64,000 nt of DNA from Thiohalospira halophila DSM 15071 (GTDB taxonomy: Bacteria > Pseudomonadota > Gammaproteobacteria > Thiohalospirales > Thiohalospiraceae). The position numbers and the translations under genes are program-made. This document shows positions 27,755 through 39,227 of this stretch, piece by piece. The stretch is taken from the NCBI RefSeq assembly GCF_900112605.1, contig NZ_FOMJ01000001.1:644577-708576 (forward strand). Reading direction: 5' to 3'. The notes under the pieces are model-generated. The model had not been told where the DNA came from. It saw nothing but the letters and a program-made list of their open reading frames with translations, and made no database searches. The first letter of the stretch is position 1, and the number at the start of each line of letters is the position of its first letter.

Positions 27755-30583
27755 TCAGGGATGGGTACCGTTGCTGATGGGCTCCAGGCGGGGCCGCTGG
27801 AGGAGTTCACTGATGTTCCCGGCATCGGCCGGGCGCGCGAAGAGGAAGCCCTGGATGAGATCGCAGCCGTAGCGGCGCATGTAGTCGAGCTGCTCTTCCG
27901 TCTCCACGCCCTCGGCGACCGACTGGACGTCGAGGTTGTCCGCAAGGCTGAGGATGGTCCGCGTCACGGCGCCGCCACCCCGCTCCAGGTCCTGGACGAA
28001 GGAGCGGTCGATCTTGAGCGTGTTGATGGGGAAGTCGCGCAGATAGGCCAGTGAGGAGTAGCCGGTCCCGAAGTCGTCCAGGGCCACCGAGACGCCCAGT
28101 TCCTGGAGGGCGTGCAGGGTCTGGCGGACCCGGAAGATGTCGGTCATCAGCATGCTCTCGGTGATCTCCAGCTCCAGCCCACCGGGCGGCAGGCCACTGC
28201 GGTCCAGGACACGTTCGATCTCCTGAACCACGTTGGCATGCCGGAACTGGGGGGCCGCCAGGTTCACGGCGACCGTGAGATCCCGGTGCCCCTCGTCACG
28301 CCAGAGTCGGGTCTGGCGGCAGGCCTCGGCGAGGATCTGCTCGCCCACCACGCCGATGAGGCCGGTCTCCTCCAGCACCGGCACGAACTGCGCCGGCGAG
28401 ACGGTTCGCCCGTCATCGCCCTGCCAGCGCAACAGCGCCTCGTTGCCGACAATGCGACCATCGGCGGCGATCACCTTGGGCTGATAGTGGAGCGAGAAGC
28501 CCTCCCCCTTGTCCACCGAGCGGCGCAGCTCCGCCTCCAGGGCGATGCGCTCGGCCGCCATCTCGTTCATCTCCGAGGCGTAGAAGCGGAAGCCGTTCCC
28601 CCCCTCGTTCTTCGCCTGGTACATCGCCGATTCGGCGTTGCGCAGGAGCGTGGTCAGGTCCCGACCGTCGTACGGGTAGACGGCAATCCCCAGGGAGCCG
28701 GTGGCGTAGATCTCCTGGTCCCCGAGCTGGAAGGGGTGCTCCAGGGGGCGCAGCACCCGGCTGGCCGCCGCCGCCACGTCGTCGGTGTCCTCCACGCCCT
28801 CCAGCAGGACGGCGAACTCGTCCCCGGAGAGGCGCGCCAGGGTGTCCCCGGGGGCCAGCTCCTCCCCCATGCGCCGGGCCGCCTCCTGGAGCAGGGCATC
28901 CCCCAGGGCGTGGCCCAGCCCCTCGTTGATGCCCTTGAAGCGGTCCAGGTCGATGAACATCAGGGCAACCTGCTCGTTCTCCCGCTCGGCCACCTCCAGG
29001 GCGTGGTTGCTGTGCTCGTGGAACAGCTCCCGATTGGCCAGGCCGGTGAGGCCGTCGTAGTACGAGAGATAGCGCAGCCGCTCCTCGGCCTCCTTGCGAT
29101 CGGTGATGTCGAAGAAGATGCCGACGTAGTAGCGCACCTCCCCCGCCTCGTCCCGGATATTGGAGATGGAGAGCCATTCGGGGTAGACGGTTCCGTCCTT
29201 GCGCCGGTTCCAGACCTCGCCCTGCCAGCGCCCCTCGGCCTGGATGGTCGCCCACATGGACTGGTAGAAGGAGCGGCTCTGCTGCCCCGACTGGAGCATG
29301 GAGGGGTTGTTGCCCACCGCCTCCTCGGGACCGTAACCGGTGATCTCCGTGAAGGCATGGTTGGTCCGGATGATGGTCCCGTCCGGGCGGGTGATGATCA
29401 GGCCCTCGCGGAGGTTCTCGATGACCTCCTCGGAGAGCCGGAGCTGGTCGGCGGTCTCCCGGTGGCGCTCCACCTCCTCGGAGAGATCGCGCGTCCGCTC
29501 CGCCACCCGCGCCTCCAGCGTATCGTGGGCATGCTGCAGCGCCTCGTGGTTCTGCCCCAGCCGGCGGTGGAGGTGCTGGAAGTAGATGGCGGCCACGGTC
29601 ATGAAGAGGAAGAGCGCGGCCAGGGCGGAGACGACCTTCCAGTGGCGCTGCAGGAGGTCCCAGAGGGCGACGGGCACCGGCTTCCAGGGACCCATCCGGA
29701 GTTCCTGCATGAGCTCGCGGACGGGCTGGTAATCCACCGGTACCGCCCAGGAGGGCGCACGGCCCGCCCAGGTCGTCCAGCCCTCCGGCTCCATGGCCAG
29801 CAGGCTCAGCGTGACATCCCGGGCGAGCCCCTCATCGGTCCCGGGGAGGCGCGCCAGGGGCCATTCCGGATAGAGGCGGGTACTGTGGATGAGGGGGAAA
29901 CCGGGAACCGGCTGGTATTCCGGCGGCCGTAGGATGCGCAGCCGCTCCAGCTCCACGGCCCCCTCGGTCGCCATCCGTTCGAGGGTGTCACTGCGAACGA
30001 CGCCGACTTCGGCCCCGCCCTCCAGGACCGCGTCGACCACGGCGTCGTGGTTGCCGGTCCAGTCCAGGTTCGCGAAGTCCCGGGGTTGGATGCCGTGTTC
30101 CTCCAGCAGGCGGCGGACCATGAGCCAGCCGCCCAGGGATTTGCGGTCCACCGCCATCACCCGGGCACCTCGCAGGTCCTCCAGCTCGCGGATATCGGTC
30201 TCCTCCCGGGTAAAGAGGACGCCGCCGAAGCGGGCGAGGCGAGTCTCGCCCCAGTCGTGCTCCACGGTCAGAAGCCGCGTGGCCCCGAAACGCTGCTCGA
30301 ACTCCACGTAGAGGTAGGGATTGGTGATGACGAAGTCCACCTGCCCCCGCTCGACCACGTCCCAGAGATCATCGAAACCCAGCGGCTCCAGGTGGACGGC
30401 GCGGTCGGGAAAGCGGTTATCCAGGTAGTCGACGGTGGGCTGCCAGAGTTCACGGGCCGCCTCCGGGCCACGCTTGGCCAGTACGCCGATGGTTACCGGC
30501 GCAGCGGCCCCCTCTTCCTGCGCGGCAACCACCCCCGGAACGAGGAGGGCCGCCAGGAGCAGGGAGAGCAGGAGCTGCTTCAA
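27755..30583 (-). CDS. membrane-bound PhnD-PAS-GGDEF-EAL cyclic-di-GMP signalling protein
   Basis: The 942-residue protein starts with a signal peptide, then a PhnD-like periplasmic binding domain (residues ~30-310), one membrane segment near 320-340, a coiled-coil linker, a PAS domain (~395-510), a GGDEF domain with SGDEF at ~588 and an EAL domain from ~714. SGDEF is a tolerated GGDEF variant. The EAL half keeps the EAL motif, DDFGTGYSSL and EGVET, so phosphodiesterase activity is likely and cyclase activity possible. The sensor half should bind an oxyanion or organic ligand. The TTG start overlaps the metZ stop (TTGA), linking expression to methionine synthesis. The stop lies 36 bp from the convergent EEP gene. 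Confidence 0.92.
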   Translation of the reverse strand: MKQLLLSLLLAALLVPGVVAAQEEGAAAPVTIGVLAKRGPEAARELWQPTVDYLDNRFPDRAVHLEPLGFDDLWDVVERGQVDFVITNPYLYVEFEQRFGATRLLTVEHDWGETRLARFGGVLFTREETDIRELEDLRGARVMAVDRKSLGGWLMVRRLLEEHGIQPRDFANLDWTGNHDAVVDAVLEGGAEVGVVRSDTLERMATEGAVELERLRILRPPEYQPVPGFPLIHSTRLYPEWPLARLPGTDEGLARDVTLSLLAMEPEGWTTWAGRAPSWAVPVDYQPVRELMQELRMGPWKPVPVALWDLLQRHWKVVSALAALFLFMTVAAIYFQHLHRRLGQNHEALQHAHDTLEARVAERTRDLSEEVERHRETADQLRLSEEVIENLREGLIITRPDGTIIRTNHAFTEITGYGPEEAVGNNPSMLQSGQQSRSFYQSMWATIQAEGRWQGEVWNRRKDGTVYPEWLSISNIRDEAGEVRYYVGIFFDITDRKEAEERLRYLSYYDGLTGLANRELFHEHSNHALEVAERENEQVALMFIDLDRFKGINEGLGHALGDALLQEAARRMGEELAPGDTLARLSGDEFAVLLEGVEDTDDVAAAASRVLRPLEHPFQLGDQEIYATGSLGIAVYPYDGRDLTTLLRNAESAMYQAKNEGGNGFRFYASEMNEMAAERIALEAELRRSVDKGEGFSLHYQPKVIAADGRIVGNEALLRWQGDDGRTVSPAQFVPVLEETGLIGVVGEQILAEACRQTRLWRDEGHRDLTVAVNLAAPQFRHANVVQEIERVLDRSGLPPGGLELEITESMLMTDIFRVRQTLHALQELGVSVALDDFGTGYSSLAYLRDFPINTLKIDRSFVQDLERGGGAVTRTILSLADNLDVQSVAEGVETEEQLDYMRRYGCDLIQGFLFARPADAGNISELLQRPRLEPISNGTHP

Positions 30584-31785
30584 GGGGCGACTCCCGTCGC
30601 CGCTTCGAGGCCGCGCTGGAGATCGGCGCGCAGGTCGGCTACCGTCTCCAGCCCCACGGCGATGCGGACCAGCCCTTCAGTGATCCCGGCCTCCTCCCGC
30701 TGCTCCGGGGTCATCCGGCTATGGGTGGTGGTCGCGGGATGGGTCACCGTGGTCTTGGCATCCCCCAGGTTGGCCGTGATGGAGGCGATCTCCAGGGCAT
30801 CGATGAAGGCCCAGGCGGCGGCCCGCCCCCCTTCCAGCTCGAAGGCCAGCAGGCCCCCGGGGGCGCTCTGCTGCCGGGCGGCGAGGTCATGCCCCGGATG
30901 GGCGGCGAGCCCCGGATAGTGGACCCGGGCGATCCCCGGCTGTCCCTCGAGCCACGCCGCCAGCTCGCCGGCCGCGGCACTGTGGGCGCGCATGCGCAGG
31001 CTCAGGGTCTCCAGCCCCTTGAGGAAGATCCAGGCGTTGAAGGGGCTCATGGTGGGGCCGGCGGAGCGCAGGAAATTGTAGACCGCCCCCATCTCCGCCT
31101 CGCTCCCCACCACGGCGCCGCCCAGGGCCCGCCCCTGGCCGTCGATGTACTTGGTCGCCGAGTGGATCACGATATCCGCCCCCAGCTCCAGCGGGCGCTG
31201 CAGCGCCGGGGTGCAGAGGCAGTTGTCCACGGCCAGCCAGGCCCCGTGGGCGTGGGCCACCTCGGCGATGGCGGCGATATCCGCGATCTCCAGCAGCGGA
31301 TTGGAGGGCGTCTCCAGGAAGAAGAGCTTGGTCGCCGGGGTGGTCGCCGCCGCCCAGGCGTCCGGGTCAGTGGCGTCCACGAAGGTGGTGGTGATGCCGA
31401 AGCGGCTGAAGTGGTTGGCGAACAGCCCCACCGTGGAGCCGAAGAGCTGGCGACCGGCCACGATATGGTCGCCCTGGCTGAGCAGGCCCAGCCCCGTGGC
31501 GAGGATGGCCGACATCCCCGAGGCGGTGGCCACGCAGCGCTCGCCCCCCTCCATGGCGGCCAGGCGCTCCTGGAAGGTGCGGACCGTGGGATTGGTGAAG
31601 CGGGAGTAGATGTTCCCCGGCTCCTCGCCGGAGAAGCGGGCCGCCGCCTGGGCGGCGCTCTCGTAGACGAAGCTGGAGGTAGCAAAGATGGGTTCGGACT
31701 GCTCCGCCTCGGCCGTCCGGTGCTGGCCGGCGCGGACCGCGAGGGTCTCCGGGCCCAGTGGTGGACCTTTGGGATCGTTCGTCAC
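30580..31785 (-). CDS. metZ: MetZ, O-succinylhomoserine sulfhydrylase
   Basis: A PLP enzyme of the Cys/Met metabolism family that makes homocysteine directly from O-succinylhomoserine and sulfide, bypassing cystathionine. It has 401 residues. The PLP lysine lies in HSATKYIDGQGRALGG; the ASGMSAI, YSRFTNPT and THPATTTHSRM motifs are intact. Position directly after purF, as in Pseudomonas, supports MetZ over the related MetB or MetY. The ATG at 31785 has a weak GAGG-type site upstream. The stop overlaps the start of the GGDEF-EAL gene. Confidence 0.93.
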   Translation of the reverse strand: MTNDPKGPPLGPETLAVRAGQHRTAEAEQSEPIFATSSFVYESAAQAAARFSGEEPGNIYSRFTNPTVRTFQERLAAMEGGERCVATASGMSAILATGLGLLSQGDHIVAGRQLFGSTVGLFANHFSRFGITTTFVDATDPDAWAAATTPATKLFFLETPSNPLLEIADIAAIAEVAHAHGAWLAVDNCLCTPALQRPLELGADIVIHSATKYIDGQGRALGGAVVGSEAEMGAVYNFLRSAGPTMSPFNAWIFLKGLETLSLRMRAHSAAAGELAAWLEGQPGIARVHYPGLAAHPGHDLAARQQSAPGGLLAFELEGGRAAAWAFIDALEIASITANLGDAKTTVTHPATTTHSRMTPEQREEAGITEGLVRIAVGLETVADLRADLQRGLEAATGVAP

Positions 31786-31996
31786 TGCTCACCTCGGGTT
31801 TTTACGGTTCCTGCGGCACTGTCCCCCTCCCTGGAGTCCATCCCTCGTCGGAATCGCCGACTCGCCCTGCGCGGCAGGACGGCCCAGTCATGATCCATTT
31901 GGCCACAATACTAGCAACTCCCGCGCACCGTGTCCGGACTCCATCCCGTTCTGCCCATCTCGCTCCCGGACTGCCCCTACACGGATGCCGCCCGGT

Positions 31997-33514
31997 TCAG
32001 GCGTCGTTGTGCAGATCGACGATGGCGTTGTGGTTCAGCGACTCCTTGCCGGAGCGCGCCTCATCGTTGCGTGCCGCCTCCAGCTCGGTGAGGTACTCCG
32101 GGGTGATGTCCCCGGTGACATAATCACCGCAGAAGCAGGAGGCGTCGAAGCGGTGGATGTCGGGATTACCCTCGCGGGCGGACTCCTCCAGGTCGGCCAG
32201 ATCCTGATACACCAGCCAGTCGGCGCCGATGGCCTCGCCAATGGCTTCCTCATCACGATCATGGCCGATGAGTTCCGTGACCGCCGGCATGTCGATGCCG
32301 TAGACGTTGGGGTAGCGCACCGGCGGCGCGGCGGAGGCGAAGTACACATTGCGCGCCCCACTGTCCCGGGCCATCTGCACGATCTGCTGGGAGGTGGTCC
32401 CGCGGACGATGGAGTCGTCCACCAGGAGGACGTTCTTGCCGCGGAACTCCAGTTCGATGGCGTTGAGCTTCTGCCGCACCGACTTCTTGCGCTGGGTCTG
32501 CCCCGGCATGATGAAGGTCCGGCCGATGTAGCGGTTCTTGATGAAGCCCTCGCGGTAGGTCAGCCCCAGGTGGTTGCAGAGCTCCAGGGCCGAGGTCCGG
32601 CTGGTATCGGGGATGGGAATGACCACGTCGATATCGTGATCCGGGTGTTCCCGGGCGATCTTCGCCGCCAGCTTCTCCCCCATGCGCAGGCGCGACTTGT
32701 AGACCGAGACGCCGTCGATCATGGAGTCCGGCCGGGCAAAGTAGACCTGCTCGAAGATGCAGGGGGAGAGCTGCGGGTTCTCGGCGCACTGGCGGGTGTG
32801 CAGCTGGCCGTCGGTGGTGATGACCACCGCTTCGCCCGGGGCGACATCGCGCACCATCTCGAAGCCGAGGACATCCACCGCCACCGACTCCGAGGCGACG
32901 ATGTACTCCTCGCCCCCGTCCTCGGTGGTTCGCCGGCCGAAGACCAGCGGCCGGATCCCGTTGGGGTCGCGGAAGGCGATCACGCCGAAACCGGTGATCA
33001 TGGAAACCGCCGCGTAGGCGCCGGAGCAGCGCCGATGGACGGCTCCGATGGCGTCGAAGACATCCTCCGGCTCCAGCGCTAGCTTGCCGCGCGCCTGGAG
33101 CTCGTGGGCGAAGACGTTGAGCAGGACCTCGGAATCGGAGTCGGTATTGATGTGGCGCTGGTCCTCCAGGAAGAGCTCCTCCTTGAGGGACTCCATGTTG
33201 GTAAGGTTGCCGTTGTGCGCCAGGGTGATGCCGTACGGGCTGTTGACGTAGAAGGGCTGCGCCTCGGCCGACGAGGCATTGCCCGCCGTGGGATAGCGCA
33301 CGTGGCCGATCCCCATGGTGCCGGTGAGCCGCACCATGTGCCGGGTGTGGAAGACATCCCGCACCAGCCCGTTATCCTTGCGCAGGAAGAGCCGGTCACC
33401 ATCGCAGGTGACGATGCCGGCGGCATCCTGACCGCGATGCTGGAGGACGGTGAGGCCGTCGAAGAGCGCCTGATTCACCGGCGCCTGGCCCACGATACCG
33501 ATTACGCCACACAT
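31997..33514 (-). CDS. purF: PurF, amidophosphoribosyltransferase
   Basis: First committed enzyme of purine synthesis: converts PRPP and glutamine to phosphoribosylamine. The 505-residue protein is the unprocessed gammaproteobacterial type, starting MCGVIGIVG, so Cys2 becomes the glutaminase nucleophile after Met removal. [10 protein letters not shown], the NGNLTN substrate loop and the PRPP-binding [14 protein letters not shown] motif are all present. It follows cvpA (38 bp) and precedes metZ (211 bp), the usual order. The downstream interval to metZ has no gene. Confidence 0.97.
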   Translation of the reverse strand: MCGVIGIVGQAPVNQALFDGLTVLQHRGQDAAGIVTCDGDRLFLRKDNGLVRDVFHTRHMVRLTGTMGIGHVRYPTAGNASSAEAQPFYVNSPYGITLAHNGNLTNMESLKEELFLEDQRHINTDSDSEVLLNVFAHELQARGKLALEPEDVFDAIGAVHRRCSGAYAAVSMITGFGVIAFRDPNGIRPLVFGRRTTEDGGEEYIVASESVAVDVLGFEMVRDVAPGEAVVITTDGQLHTRQCAENPQLSPCIFEQVYFARPDSMIDGVSVYKSRLRMGEKLAAKIAREHPDHDIDVVIPIPDTSRTSALELCNHLGLTYREGFIKNRYIGRTFIMPGQTQRKKSVRQKLNAIELEFRGKNVLLVDDSIVRGTTSQQIVQMARDSGARNVYFASAAPPVRYPNVYGIDMPAVTELIGHDRDEEAIGEAIGADWLVYQDLADLEESAREGNPDIHRFDASCFCGDYVTGDITPEYLTELEAARNDEARSGKESLNHNAIVDLHNDA

Positions 33515-33552
33515 GGTCGGTTGCTTACCTCAGTGGTCGAAGGGGAAGTTCG

Positions 33553-34044
33553 TCAGGGGAAGCGGAAATGGTCCGCCAGATCCGGCGGCAGCCAGTCGCG
33601 CATCCAGTGGAGGACCGGTTCCATGTGGTCGATGAAGAGCGACTCGCCCCACCAGGCATCCTCGGGCAGGGGCGTCAGCCCCGCCAGGAACAGCAGCACG
33701 GCGGCCAGCACCACGCCGCGGCCGACACCGAAAAGGATGCCCACGGCGCGGTCGGTCCCGGTGAGCCCGGTACGCTGGACCAGCTGCCCCATGAGATTGT
33801 TCACCAGCCCCCCCAGGATGAGGGTGGTAATGAAGAGGATGAGGAAGGCCACGGAGAGCCGCGCCGAGGGCAGGGAGATGTAGGCGGTAAGCCAGCTCGC
33901 CAGCGGTTCGGCGAAGGAGAGCGCGATCCAGAAGGCGAGCACCCAGGCGGCCAGGGAGATCGACTCGCGGACGAAGCCGCGGGCGACGCTGATGAACGCA
34001 GAGACGGCGACGACCAGCAGAATGGCGTAATCGGCCCAGATCAT
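33553..34044 (-). CDS. cvpA: CvpA family inner-membrane protein
   Basis: The 163-residue protein has four predicted membrane segments, starting WADYAILLVVAVSAFISV, and the CvpA signature R-G-F-V-R-E-S-I-S-L-A-A-W near residue 25. CvpA is needed for colicin V export and envelope stress tolerance in E. coli; the molecular role is not settled. It stands directly before purF, a conserved gammaproteobacterial pair that is usually co-transcribed. The region upstream, towards dedD, holds a palindromic element. Confidence 0.93.
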   Translation of the reverse strand: MIWADYAILLVVAVSAFISVARGFVRESISLAAWVLAFWIALSFAEPLASWLTAYISLPSARLSVAFLILFITTLILGGLVNNLMGQLVQRTGLTGTDRAVGILFGVGRGVVLAAVLLFLAGLTPLPEDAWWGESLFIDHMEPVLHWMRDWLPPDLADHFRFP

Positions 34045-34161
34045 GGCGCGGGTTCCGCAGCCCCGAAGAATTCAAAGCGGCATGGTAACACGGTGGTCAC
34101 TTCCGGTTCACGCGGCGAGGTCGGCTCCTTCAAGATTGGGGGCTCTTCGGGGGTGGGCGGA

Positions 34162-34253
34162 GCGAGTCCCGGGTGCCAGGTACGCCGTGAAGACGTCCCT
34201 GTCGGCTCGACGGCAGCATCCCTGCTGCCGACGACCTGGCACCCGGAACTCGC
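34162..34253. repeat. nested two-hairpin palindromic element, copy 2
   Basis: Outer arms of 20 bp (34162-34181 and 34234-34253) pair with one mismatch that would be G-U in RNA. Inside lies the 27-bp core (34183-34209, inverted relative to the copy at 15707-15817) and a perfect 8-bp hairpin CGGCAGCA/TGCTGCCG with a TCCC loop at 34211-34230. The arms differ in sequence from those of copy 1 while the core is shared. It lies 48 bp downstream of the dedD stop and upstream of cvpA. Confidence 0.78.
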
Positions 34254-34301
34254 ACCACCCGCTGACCCTGCCCCGGCGGGCTCTCCCCGCAAAGTACGCC
34301 A

Positions 34302-34955
34302 TTAGCCCTGATCCAGACCGTGGCGGACCACCATGCCGCGCACCCCGCCCTCCTGGCGCAGTGCCTCCTGCAGCGTCCGGGCCGCGGCGCGGTCCGGCTC
34401 CGGGCCCACGCGCACGCGGTAGACCTCGTCCTCGCCACTGCGATAACGCTCGACGTAGGCGGCGAAGTCCTGGCCGCGCAGGCGATCGCGCAGGGTCATG
34501 GCATTGCCGCGATCCCGGAAGCTCCCCACCTGGACCGACCAGGCGCGCATGCCTTCACCGGCATCCCCCGACCCGGCGTTCGCCTCGCCGGGGGGGGCAT
34601 CGGGATCGGCCCCGGAACCCTGCTCCTCGGTCGGGGTCGTCTCCTCCCCGCCGTCGCCCTCCGCCGGCGCGGGGACCTTCGCCCCCAGCCGGGGCGGCGG
34701 CATGGCATCGCTCTCTGCCGTGTATTCGTCGACGATGGCCGGGGTCTCCGGCGTCTCCGGCCGCGGCGGGGGCTCCTCATCCAGGTCGATGACCTCGCGC
34801 CGGCTGCGATCCGCCGGCCGCTCGGGGATGTTGTCCTCCATGACCAGCTGGTCCAGCGGATCGGGGCCCGAGAGGAGCATGGGGACGAAGATCACGGCGA
34901 GGGCCACCAGGACGGCCGCCCCTACCAGGCGCTGCTTCAGACGGTCGGCTTCCAT
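34302..34955 (-). CDS. dedD: SPOR-domain cell division protein, DedD-like
   Basis: The 217-residue protein has a short cytoplasmic N terminus, one membrane segment (VGAAVLVALAVIFVPMLLSG), a long acidic and proline-rich periplasmic linker, and a C-terminal SPOR domain (AWSVQVGSFRDRGNAMTLRDRL to the end) that binds denuded peptidoglycan strands at the septum. This plan and its place between folC and cvpA fit DedD. The ATG at 34955 gives the charged N terminus MEADRLKQR. The nested palindromic element lies downstream of its stop. Confidence 0.9.
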   Translation of the reverse strand: MEADRLKQRLVGAAVLVALAVIFVPMLLSGPDPLDQLVMEDNIPERPADRSRREVIDLDEEPPPRPETPETPAIVDEYTAESDAMPPPRLGAKVPAPAEGDGGEETTPTEEQGSGADPDAPPGEANAGSGDAGEGMRAWSVQVGSFRDRGNAMTLRDRLRGQDFAAYVERYRSGEDEVYRVRVGPEPDRAAARTLQEALRQEGGVRGMVVRHGLDQG

Positions 34956-35022
34956 GACGCCTCCGCGGACTGGCTACCGGTGGCGGGCGCTCCCCGCCGC
35001 GACGACTGTAGCACGCTGCCCC

Positions 35023-36294
35023 TCAGGCCTCCGCCGGGGCCACCGCGGCCACGGTCTGGAAGGAGCCGAAGACCAGGATGCGGTCGCCGGTCCCCGCCGC
35101 CTGGCGCGCTGCTGCCAGGGCCGCCGCCGGATCGGGATAGACCCCGGCCACCGCGCCCCCGGCATCCACCACCGCCGCGGCCATGGATTCGCCATCCCGC
35201 CCCCGTTCCCCACCCAGGGCGGCGGGATACCAGGCATCCACCTGCTGGCTCAGGGGGTTCAGGGCGGCAGCGGCATCCTTGTCGGCGAGCATGGCGACCA
35301 CGGCGTGGGTCCGGCCGATACAGGGGTGGCGCGCCAGGTTGCGTGCCAGGGCGCTGGTGGCCTGGCCGTTGTGGGCGACATCCAGGATGAGCGGGACATC
35401 ACCGGGGAGCACCTGGAAGCGGGCCGGCAGCCGCACCTCCTCCAGGCCGCGGCGGATGGCCTGCTGCCCCAGCGGCAGCCGCGGCGCCAGGACCTCCACC
35501 ACGGCCAGGGCGGTGGCGGCGTTTTCCAGCTGCCCCTCCCCGCGCAGTGCCGGGGGCGGCAGACCGCGTCGCACCCGGCCGCCACGGCCGATCCAGTGCC
35601 ACCCCCCGGGGGCCGCCTCGACATCGAAATCCATGCCGCGCTGCCAGATCTCCGCTCCCTGGGCGGTGCTGGCGATGCTCGCGGGGGGTTCCGGGTCGCC
35701 CACCACCAGCGGCCGTCCCGGGCGGGCAATGCCGGCCTTCTCGGCGCCGATGGCCTCGCGGTCGTCACCCAGCCAGGCCTGATGGTCCAGATCGATGGTG
35801 GTGATGACGGCGACATCCGGCTCGGTAACATTGACCGCATCCAGTCGACCGCCGAGCCCCACCTCCAGGAAGACCGCATCCGGGCCGGCGTCCCCGAACA
35901 GGACCAGGGCCGCCAGGGTGGTGAATTCGAAATAGGTCAGGGTGATCTCGCCCCGGGCCCGGTCCACCCGCTCGAAGGCGGCCAGTAGCGCATCGTCCCC
36001 CACCTCGGCCCCGTCGAAACGGATACGCTCGTTGAAGCGGTGGATGTGGGGGGAACTGAAGGCGCCGGTACGATACCCGCCGGCCCGATAGCAGGCCTCC
36101 AGAAGGGCGACGGTGGAGCCCTTGCCGTTGGTACCCGCGACGCTGACGACCACGGAGGGCAGGCGCATCACCCCCAGCTCGGCGGCGACCACGGCCACCC
36201 GCTCCACGCCCAGGTCCCAGCTGCGCGGATGGAGGCCCTCCAGCCACTGCAGCCGGTTGGCGACGGTCCGGGCGGCGTCCCCCTCAGGCGGCAT
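35023..36294 (-). CDS. folC: FolC, folylpolyglutamate/dihydrofolate synthase
   Basis: Bifunctional Mur-ligase-family enzyme that makes dihydrofolate from dihydropteroate and glutamate and extends the polyglutamate tail. It has 423 residues. The ATP loop [11 protein letters not shown] is near residue 50, with [11 protein letters not shown] and [12 protein letters not shown] following. The ATG at 36294 overlaps the accD 3' end by 11 bp; a later start would leave the protein short at the N terminus. It lies in the accD-folC-dedD-cvpA order normal for the group. Confidence 0.95.
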   Translation of the reverse strand: MPPEGDAARTVANRLQWLEGLHPRSWDLGVERVAVVAAELGVMRLPSVVVSVAGTNGKGSTVALLEACYRAGGYRTGAFSSPHIHRFNERIRFDGAEVGDDALLAAFERVDRARGEITLTYFEFTTLAALVLFGDAGPDAVFLEVGLGGRLDAVNVTEPDVAVITTIDLDHQAWLGDDREAIGAEKAGIARPGRPLVVGDPEPPASIASTAQGAEIWQRGMDFDVEAAPGGWHWIGRGGRVRRGLPPPALRGEGQLENAATALAVVEVLAPRLPLGQQAIRRGLEEVRLPARFQVLPGDVPLILDVAHNGQATSALARNLARHPCIGRTHAVVAMLADKDAAAALNPLSQQVDAWYPAALGGERGRDGESMAAAVVDAGGAVAGVYPDPAAALAAARQAAGTGDRILVFGSFQTVAAVAPAEA

Positions 36295-37153
36295 GGGGGC
36301 TCGGCTGATGGCGCAGGATGGTCAGCAGGCCGGAGAGGCGATCGCGCAGCTCCCGGCGATCACAGATGAGATCCACGGCGCCGTGCTCCACCAGGAACTC
36401 CGAGCGCTGGAAGCCCTCGGGCAGGGTCTCGCGCACCGTCTGCTCGATGACCCGGGGGCCGGCGAAGCCGATGAGCGCCTCCGGCTCGGCCACGTGGATG
36501 TCACCGAGCATGGCCAGACTGGCGGAAACGCCGCCCATGGTGGGGTCGGTGAGAACGGAGATGTAGGGCAGTCGCCGCCGGCGCAACCGGCCCAGGGCGG
36601 CGGAGGTCTTGGCCATCTGCATCAGGGAGAGCAGCGCCTCCTGCATGCGGGCGCCCCCGCTGGCGGTAAAGCAGACCAGCGGGCAGTCGTGCTCGATGGC
36701 GGCCTCCACGGCGCGGACGAAACGCTCGCCCACCACCGACCCCATGGACCCGCCCATGAAGCCGAATTCGAAGGCGGCGGCGACCACCGGCCGCTGGTGG
36801 AGCGTCCCGCGCTGGACCACCAGGGCGTCCTTCTCCCGGGTCTGCTTCTGGGCCTGGGCCAGCCGGTCCTTGTACTTCTTGCTGTCGCGGAAACGCAGGG
36901 CGTCCACCGGCTCCAGCTCGGCACCGATCTCCTCGCGCCCCTCGGCATCCAGGAAGAGGTCCAGGCGCTTGCGCGCCCCGATGCGCATGTGGTGCCCGCA
37001 CTTGGGGCAGACCTCCTGATTGCGGTCCAGCTCCGGGCGGTAGAGCGTGGCGCTGCACCCGGGGCACTGGGTCCAGATCCCCTCCGGGACCTGGGCCTTC
37101 TTGCCGGCGCTGTCGGTGCGGATGCGCGAGGCGAGATTGCGGAACCAGCTCAT
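36284..37153 (-). CDS. accD: AccD, acetyl-CoA carboxylase carboxyltransferase subunit beta
   Basis: Beta half of the carboxyltransferase that makes malonyl-CoA for fatty acid synthesis; it pairs with AccA, whose gene end lies at the right of this window. The protein has 289 residues. The N-terminal four-cysteine zinc ribbon is intact (Cys30, Cys33, Cys49, Cys52). The crotonase-fold core shows [11 protein letters not shown], and [13 protein letters not shown] near the C terminus. The ATG overlaps the trpA stop (ATGA). Confidence 0.97.
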   Translation of the reverse strand: MSWFRNLASRIRTDSAGKKAQVPEGIWTQCPGCSATLYRPELDRNQEVCPKCGHHMRIGARKRLDLFLDAEGREEIGAELEPVDALRFRDSKKYKDRLAQAQKQTREKDALVVQRGTLHQRPVVAAAFEFGFMGGSMGSVVGERFVRAVEAAIEHDCPLVCFTASGGARMQEALLSLMQMAKTSAALGRLRRRRLPYISVLTDPTMGGVSASLAMLGDIHVAEPEALIGFAGPRVIEQTVRETLPEGFQRSEFLVEHGAVDLICDRRELRDRLSGLLTILRHQPSPHAA

Positions 37154-38003
37154 TTCGAAGCCTCCTGATTCGTGTCCGGTGCGGCCGGATTCTCCAGCCC
37201 GTCCAGGGCGGCGCGCATGGCGGTGATCTCCCCGGCCACTGCCGCGGGGATGGAGGCCGGATCGTTGACCAGCGCCTCCATGCGTGCCACCAGGGCGCTT
37301 CCGACGACCACGGCATCGGCCACCTGACCCACGGCGGCGGCGGTCTCCGCATCCTTGATGCCGAAACCGACCCCCACCGGCAGCGCGGTGGCGGCGCGGA
37401 CCGAGGCCACCCGCTCGCCCAGGCCGCCGAGATCGGGCCCGGCGCCACCGGTGACGCCCTTGATGGCCACGTAGTAGATAAAGCCCCTGCCCTGGCGGCA
37501 GACGGTCTCCATGCGCGCCGGGGTCGTGGTGGGCGAGACCAGGAAGATGGGTGCCAGACCGGCGGCGTGGAAGGCCGGAAGGGCATCGTCCTCCGCCTCT
37601 TCCGGCGGCAGATCCACCGTGAGCACCCCGTCCACGCCGGCGGCGGTGGCCGCCTCGGCAAAGGCGGCGTAGCCCATGGCCTCCACCGGATTGAGATAGC
37701 CCATGAGGACCACCGGCGTCGCCGTATCCTGGCGGCGGAATTCGGCCACCATCTCCAGAACCCGGCGCAGCCCGGTACCACCGGCCTGGGCACGCTCGTG
37801 GGCGCGCTGGATCACCGGCCCGTCGGCCATGGGGTCGGAGAAGGGGATACCCACCTCCAGCAGGTCGGCCCCGGCGGCCACCAGCTCGTGCATCAGCGGG
37901 ACCGTGGTCCCGGCGGTCGGGTCCCCGGCCGTGATATAGGGGACCAGGGCGCGCCGGCCGGCCGCGGCCCGCTCGGCGAATCGCTGCTCGATGCGCTCGG
38001 CGG

Positions 38004-38007
<4 letters not shown>
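37150..38007 (-). CDS. trpA: TrpA, tryptophan synthase alpha chain
   Basis: Cleaves indole-3-glycerol phosphate to indole, which is channelled to TrpB. It has 285 residues. The catalytic Glu lies in [11 protein letters not shown] and the Asp in the [10 protein letters not shown] motif just after; [17 protein letters not shown] and the phosphate-binding VGFGIKD are all present. The ATG at 38007 overlaps the trpB stop (ATGA). The Glu/Asn/Ser-rich tail is short. No trpC, trpD or trpE is in the window, so the pathway genes are split, as is usual in Pseudomonas-like genomes. Confidence 0.97.

Positions 38008-39210
<1,203 letters not shown>

Positions 39211-39227
<17 letters not shown>

Noticed and set aside
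31786-31996. Riboswitch (SAM or purine) between purF and metZ
   Set aside because: I could not draw a known aptamer core in the 211-bp interval; no conserved riboswitch signature was visible by eye.
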